Positions 35,101-37,926 of a stretch of DNA of 37,926 bases are shown one piece after another. The position numbers and the translations under genes are program-made. The stretch spans positions 1-37,926 of the forward strand of contig CAIJFT010000019.1 in the NCBI GenBank assembly GCA_903820035.1. The letters are read 5' to 3'. The number at the start of each line of letters is the position of its first letter. Position 1 is the first letter of the stretch. The notes under the pieces were generated by a model. That model worked only from the letters and a program-made list of their open reading frames with translations. It made no database searches and was not told the DNA's origin. Source of the stretch: an uncultured Opitutia bacterium (lineage in GTDB: Bacteria; Verrucomicrobiota; Verrucomicrobiia; Opitutales; Opitutaceae).

Positions 35101-35309
35101 TCCTTCGCGCGGTCGAGTCGCAGCTTGCCCTTGCGCGTGCCCGAATCCGGCCCGTGGCAGAGAAAGCAGTTCTCCGCCAGGATCGGCTGGATGTGTTCGT
35201 TGTAGCTAAGCTTGGCGGGGCCCGCGGGGGCGGCCCCGGCCAAGCCGGTGAGCGCCCCCGCCGCCACCACTCCACCGCTCAGCCAACGCAGCAGGTCACG
35301 GGACGGCAT
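32106..35309 (-). CDS. Planctomycete-type cytochrome: PSCyt1-DUF1549-LamG-DUF1553 protein
   Basis: This 1067-residue exported protein starts with a signal sequence (residues about 1-28). An N-terminal cytochrome C domain has the heme motif CFLCH (C48, C51, H52) and [11 protein letters not shown]. DUF1549 follows (residues about 155-360) with [32 protein letters not shown] and a second CxxCH at C340-C343-H344 ([10 protein letters not shown]). A LamG/concanavalin-like domain sits at about 540-690 ([25 protein letters not shown]). The C-terminal DUF1553 shows [29 protein letters not shown] and [12 protein letters not shown]. Role unknown; heme and lectin-like parts point to extracytoplasmic redox or polymer contact (inference). 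The start ATG 35309 lies 17 bases after the NHL gene. Confidence 0.93.
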   Translation of the reverse strand: [1067 protein letters not shown]

Positions 35310-35326
35310 CGGGGTACGCGGTTGAA

Positions 35327-36406
35327 TTACTTCTTGGCGGAACGCTGCAGTTTCGTGAACCGGCCAGCGAAGTTCCAGTCCTGCACGAAGAGGTTCCCGT
35401 CTTTGTCCCAGGACAGGCCATGGGGCGCGATGAAGATGCCGTCCTTCCAGTGCTCGGGCTCGAGCTTGAAGGCGGCCCACTGCTTCTGGTCGGGATTGTC
35501 GCCGAGCGTGGCGGCGATCTGGCCCGCCTGGTCGATGATCACGACGCGGCCTTCGAGTTCGGCCACGGCGACGTTGTCGCCCTGGATCGAGACGGCGCAC
35601 GGCCGACGCAGGCCGGTCGTCACGACGCCGAGCCACTTGCCCTCGAGGTCGAGGTGCACGAGGCGGCGGTTTTCACGGTCGGCCACGAGCAGACGCGGCG
35701 CGCCAAAGCGCGTATCAAGCGCGATGCCGTGGCAGGTCTTGAACTGGTTCTCGCCCTCGCCCTTGGTGCCGATCGTCTTCAGGTACTTCTGTTGATCCGC
35801 GCTGAAAACATGGATGACGCTCGCGCCGTATCCGTCGGCGACGTAAATGCGGCCGTCCGGTCCCACCGCGACCGCGGTCGGACGAAACGCCTGCGCACTC
35901 CGCTTCTTCTTCGGGTCGGCCGGCTGATCCTTGGGCTCGTCGTAGAAGCCGCTCTCCTTCGGCACCGTGATTTTCCAAAGAACCTTGCCGGTGAGATCGA
36001 TCTTCACCGCGGCCGGGCCCTTCACGTGGGCGGCGTAGATGAACTCCTGCCCCTTCTCCTCCCGGATGATGAAGCCGTGGATGCCGCTCAACTCCGGCGC
36101 GAGGCCGCGCAGGTAGTTACCGCTCTTGTCGAAGACCAGAATGCCCTCGGGACCGTCGGACGAGACGTAGATGTTGCCGGCCTTGTCGACGCCGACGCCG
36201 CCGTGCGTGGGCCCGAGCGAAACCTTGGCGGGCAACTTGGCCCAGCCGGCCTGGACATCGAAGCGGAAATTGCCGCTGCCCAGCGGGGCGGCCGGCAACG
36301 GCGTGGCGGACACCTGGCCGATCGGCAAGGGGAAGTCCGTGTGGGCGGAGAGGACGGCGGGCAAAGCCAACGCAGCCGCGAGGGTGAGGGTAAGACGGGG
36401 ATTCAC
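35327..36406 (-). CDS. Secreted NHL-repeat beta-propeller protein
   Basis: The 359-residue protein has a signal peptide (LTLTLAAALALPAVLSAH) from the GTG at 36406 and a set of propeller blades with the NHL pattern, for example GVGVDKAGNIYVSSDGPEGILVFDKSGN, AVAVGPDGRIYVADGYGASVIHVFS, RLLVADRENRRLVHLDLEG and PHGLSWDKDGNLFVQDWN. Probably six blades. NHL propellers in bacteria bind ligands or act as lyases and lactonases; none can be assigned. It directly precedes the PSCyt1 gene (17-base gap), so the two are almost certainly cotranscribed. Start choice favours the signal peptide; 38 upstream open codons are Arg-rich and unlikely. Confidence 0.85.
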   Translation of the reverse strand: MNPRLTLTLAAALALPAVLSAHTDFPLPIGQVSATPLPAAPLGSGNFRFDVQAGWAKLPAKVSLGPTHGGVGVDKAGNIYVSSDGPEGILVFDKSGNYLRGLAPELSGIHGFIIREEKGQEFIYAAHVKGPAAVKIDLTGKVLWKITVPKESGFYDEPKDQPADPKKKRSAQAFRPTAVAVGPDGRIYVADGYGASVIHVFSADQQKYLKTIGTKGEGENQFKTCHGIALDTRFGAPRLLVADRENRRLVHLDLEGKWLGVVTTGLRRPCAVSIQGDNVAVAELEGRVVIIDQAGQIAATLGDNPDQKQWAAFKLEPEHWKDGIFIAPHGLSWDKDGNLFVQDWNFAGRFTKLQRSAKK

Positions 36407-36500
36407 GGCGCGACGTTTGCGAGCGCCCGTGTCGCCGTCAAGCGGCGGCCCGAGACAACGACCGAAACTGGGCGGCCGCTTCCGGCCCCTCCTGCCTCCG

Positions 36501-37499
36501 CTATTTTTTCCCCGGAGCAACGATCGGCGTCAGGGAAACCTCAACCTGCATTCCGCGCAGCTGCCGGTCGAAGAAGGCGCGGACGCGGCGGTCCTCCTCG
36601 GGGCTCTGAAAGCCGTGGCCGAAACCTTGCATCGGCAACAGCGCGTGCGCGACCCCCGCCCGCCGGGCCGCCGCCGCCAGCTCCTCCGCCTGCACATACG
36701 GCACCAATTGGTCCGCCGTGCCGTGCACCGTCAGAATCGGCGGATCGTCGGGCGTCAGGTGATTCACGGCCGAAGCTCGGCGGGCGAGGTCCGTCTTGTC
36801 CTCCAGCGTTCCGCCGAACAGCAGTCGCAGCCGCCCCGCCAGGGCCACCGCCTGAGCCGGGGCCGCGCGCGCCGCTGCGGGCTCGGCGAGAAAATTGATC
36901 CGGCCGAACCGGTTCACCACACAGGCCACACGGGTACTCTCACCCCGATGCGGACCAACCTCCCCGTCCAACTCGCTCAACCCTGCCGTCGTGCCGAGCA
37001 GCGTCGCCAAGGTGCCGCCGGCCGAAGGACCGATGACGCCGATTTTTGCGGGATCTAAACCGTGTTCGACCGCATGGGCCCGGATCCAACGGATCGCCGC
37101 CTTCACGTCGTGGAGCTGCGCCGGCCAGGCCGCGTCTCCCGCCAACCGGTACCCGACCGAGACGGCCGCGTAGGCTCCACTTTCCACATAGGGCAGTAAC
37201 ACCGTGCGGCCGGCACTCGCGCTGCCCCCGACCCATCCGCCGCCGTGGATAAACACGATCACCGGCAATAGCCCCGGCGCGGTCCGTACCATCGGCAAGT
37301 ACAGGTCGAGCGCCTGCCGCGGATGCCCGGCCCCGGCGTAGGAGATTCCGGTCTGCACGTTCACCCCCGAGGACGCCGCCGGCAGCGGGAGCGCCGCCAC
37401 CACCAGCAGCGGAACCGCCCGCCACAGCCAGCAGGCGCAGCCGAGCCAGGCAGAAATCGCCAACACGGGGTGGATAACGCGTCGGAGCGTGCGGGGCAT
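36501..37499 (-). CDS. Secreted or membrane-anchored alpha/beta hydrolase (esterase)
   Basis: The 332-residue protein has an N-terminal hydrophobic stretch (residues about 10-42), which may be a signal peptide or anchor. The alpha/beta hydrolase core resembles carboxylesterases of the HSL/BD-FAE group: oxyanion motif HGGGW at 85-89, nucleophile elbow GPSAGG with S159, D263 in VHGTADQLVP and H295 in GFGHGF. All catalytic residues are present. It probably cleaves a small ester, such as an acetyl or feruloyl group, outside the cytoplasm (inference). It is 94 bases upstream of the NHL gene on the same strand and divergent from the secreted protein at 37645. Confidence 0.88.
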   Translation of the reverse strand: MPRTLRRVIHPVLAISAWLGCACWLWRAVPLLVVAALPLPAASSGVNVQTGISYAGAGHPRQALDLYLPMVRTAPGLLPVIVFIHGGGWVGGSASAGRTVLLPYVESGAYAAVSVGYRLAGDAAWPAQLHDVKAAIRWIRAHAVEHGLDPAKIGVIGPSAGGTLATLLGTTAGLSELDGEVGPHRGESTRVACVVNRFGRINFLAEPAAARAAPAQAVALAGRLRLLFGGTLEDKTDLARRASAVNHLTPDDPPILTVHGTADQLVPYVQAEELAAAARRAGVAHALLPMQGFGHGFQSPEEDRRVRAFFDRQLRGMQVEVSLTPIVAPGKK

Positions 37500-37644
37500 C
37501 CGCTCGTGATGCGTCGCATGCCAACGAAGTCAAGCAGCGCGCCGACCGCTCACTCGCCCGTTGACCCCACCCTCGAAGTCCGCGAAACCCAACCACCCCT
37601 CTGGCGCCCGACCTTCCGTCAACCCTGCGTCCGCTTGGCCTCCT

Positions 37645-37926
37645 ATGCTTCACCCGCTCCGCCTCCTCGCTTTGGTCTGGTGTTTCACCGCGGCCAACCA
37701 CCTGCCGGCCGCCCAACCCACCGCCACCCTCTCCGGCCGGGTATCGTTTGCCGCCACCGGCGAGTACCTCGAACGCGCGCGCGTTGTCCTCGAGGGCACC
37801 GGCCGCGAGGTCTACACCGACTCCCTCGGCAGCTTCATATTCGCCGACGTCGCCACCGGCCCAAGCCGGCTCCAGGTTTTCTACACCGGCCTCGGCACGG
37901 CGACCGCGACGATCAACCTCACCCCC
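37645..37926 (+). CDS. Secreted protein with carboxypeptidase-regulatory-like domain, N-terminal part; possible TonB-dependent receptor
   Basis: The 94 visible codons run off the window. A signal peptide (MLHPLRLLALVWCFTAANHLPAA) is followed by a CarboxypepD_reg-like beta sandwich: TLSGRVSFAATGEYLERARVVLEG, then YTDSLGSFIFADVATGPSRLQVFYTG. This domain often precedes the plug of TonB-dependent receptors in this group of bacteria. No plug or barrel is visible, so that identity is a guess. It reads away from the hydrolase gene (145 bases between starts). Confidence 0.65.
   Translation, partial: MLHPLRLLALVWCFTAANHLPAAQPTATLSGRVSFAATGEYLERARVVLEGTGREVYTDSLGSFIFADVATGPSRLQVFYTGLGTATATINLTP

Noticed and set aside
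33621-35795. 724-codon open frame on the plus strand
   Set aside because: It lies antisense to the PSCyt1-DUF1553 gene, has no family motifs, and is a high-GC shadow of the real frame.

Overview
The window is GC-rich bacterial chromosome that reads most like an Opitutaceae-type member of the Verrucomicrobiota. The clues are a Tat-exported DUF1501 protein beside a heme-binding DUF1549/DUF1553 protein (a pair typical of the Planctomycetes-Verrucomicrobia group), lipid A and LPS core genes of a diderm cell, an animal-like UDP-glucose dehydrogenase, and many genes with no clear Shine-Dalgarno or with GTG/TTG starts. This placement is inference from gene content. I saw no phage, insertion sequence or CRISPR array.

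Region 1 (1-13.5 kb) is housekeeping: a partial Ste24-type M48 membrane protease, xseB, a Dxs-family enzyme, a tiny secreted Cys-rich protein, tRNA-Gly(CCC), recR, ybaB, an SDR epimerase, a DJ-1 protein, a dihydrolipoamide-dehydrogenase-like flavoenzyme, hisA, an M42 aminopeptidase, the tig-clpP-clpX proteostasis operon and a TsaB-like protein. Region 2 (13.8-24.8 kb) is envelope and core: ugd, ftsH, tilS, serS, a WaaC-like heptosyltransferase, a fused lipid A acyltransferase/heptosyltransferase, and two Dpp/Opp-type ABC ATPases without permeases.

Region 3 (24.8-30.3 kb) is the most interesting part. It is a compact corrinoid-dependent methyl-transfer locus: a UroD-family methyltransferase, a RACo-type ferredoxin/ATPase activator and a DUF1638 protein run leftward; a MtaC/MttC-type corrinoid protein and a homocysteine S-methyltransferase domain protein run rightward. 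A 23-bp near-perfect palindrome lies in the divergent promoter gap. Together they look like a dispersed methionine-synthase-like system that could take a methyl group from an unknown donor, pass it over cob(I)alamin and deliver it to homocysteine, with ATP-driven reactivation of oxidised cobalamin.

Region 4 (30.4-37.9 kb) is an exported module on the minus strand: an alpha/beta hydrolase, an NHL-type beta-propeller, a DUF1549/DUF1553 cytochrome with a LamG-like domain, and DUF1501. It lies beside the start of a secreted protein with a carboxypeptidase-regulatory-like domain, perhaps a TonB-dependent receptor. This module is probably used on extracytoplasmic polymers, but no substrate can be read from the sequence. 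All convergent gene junctions in the window except 24807-24854 carry inverted repeats or hairpins.
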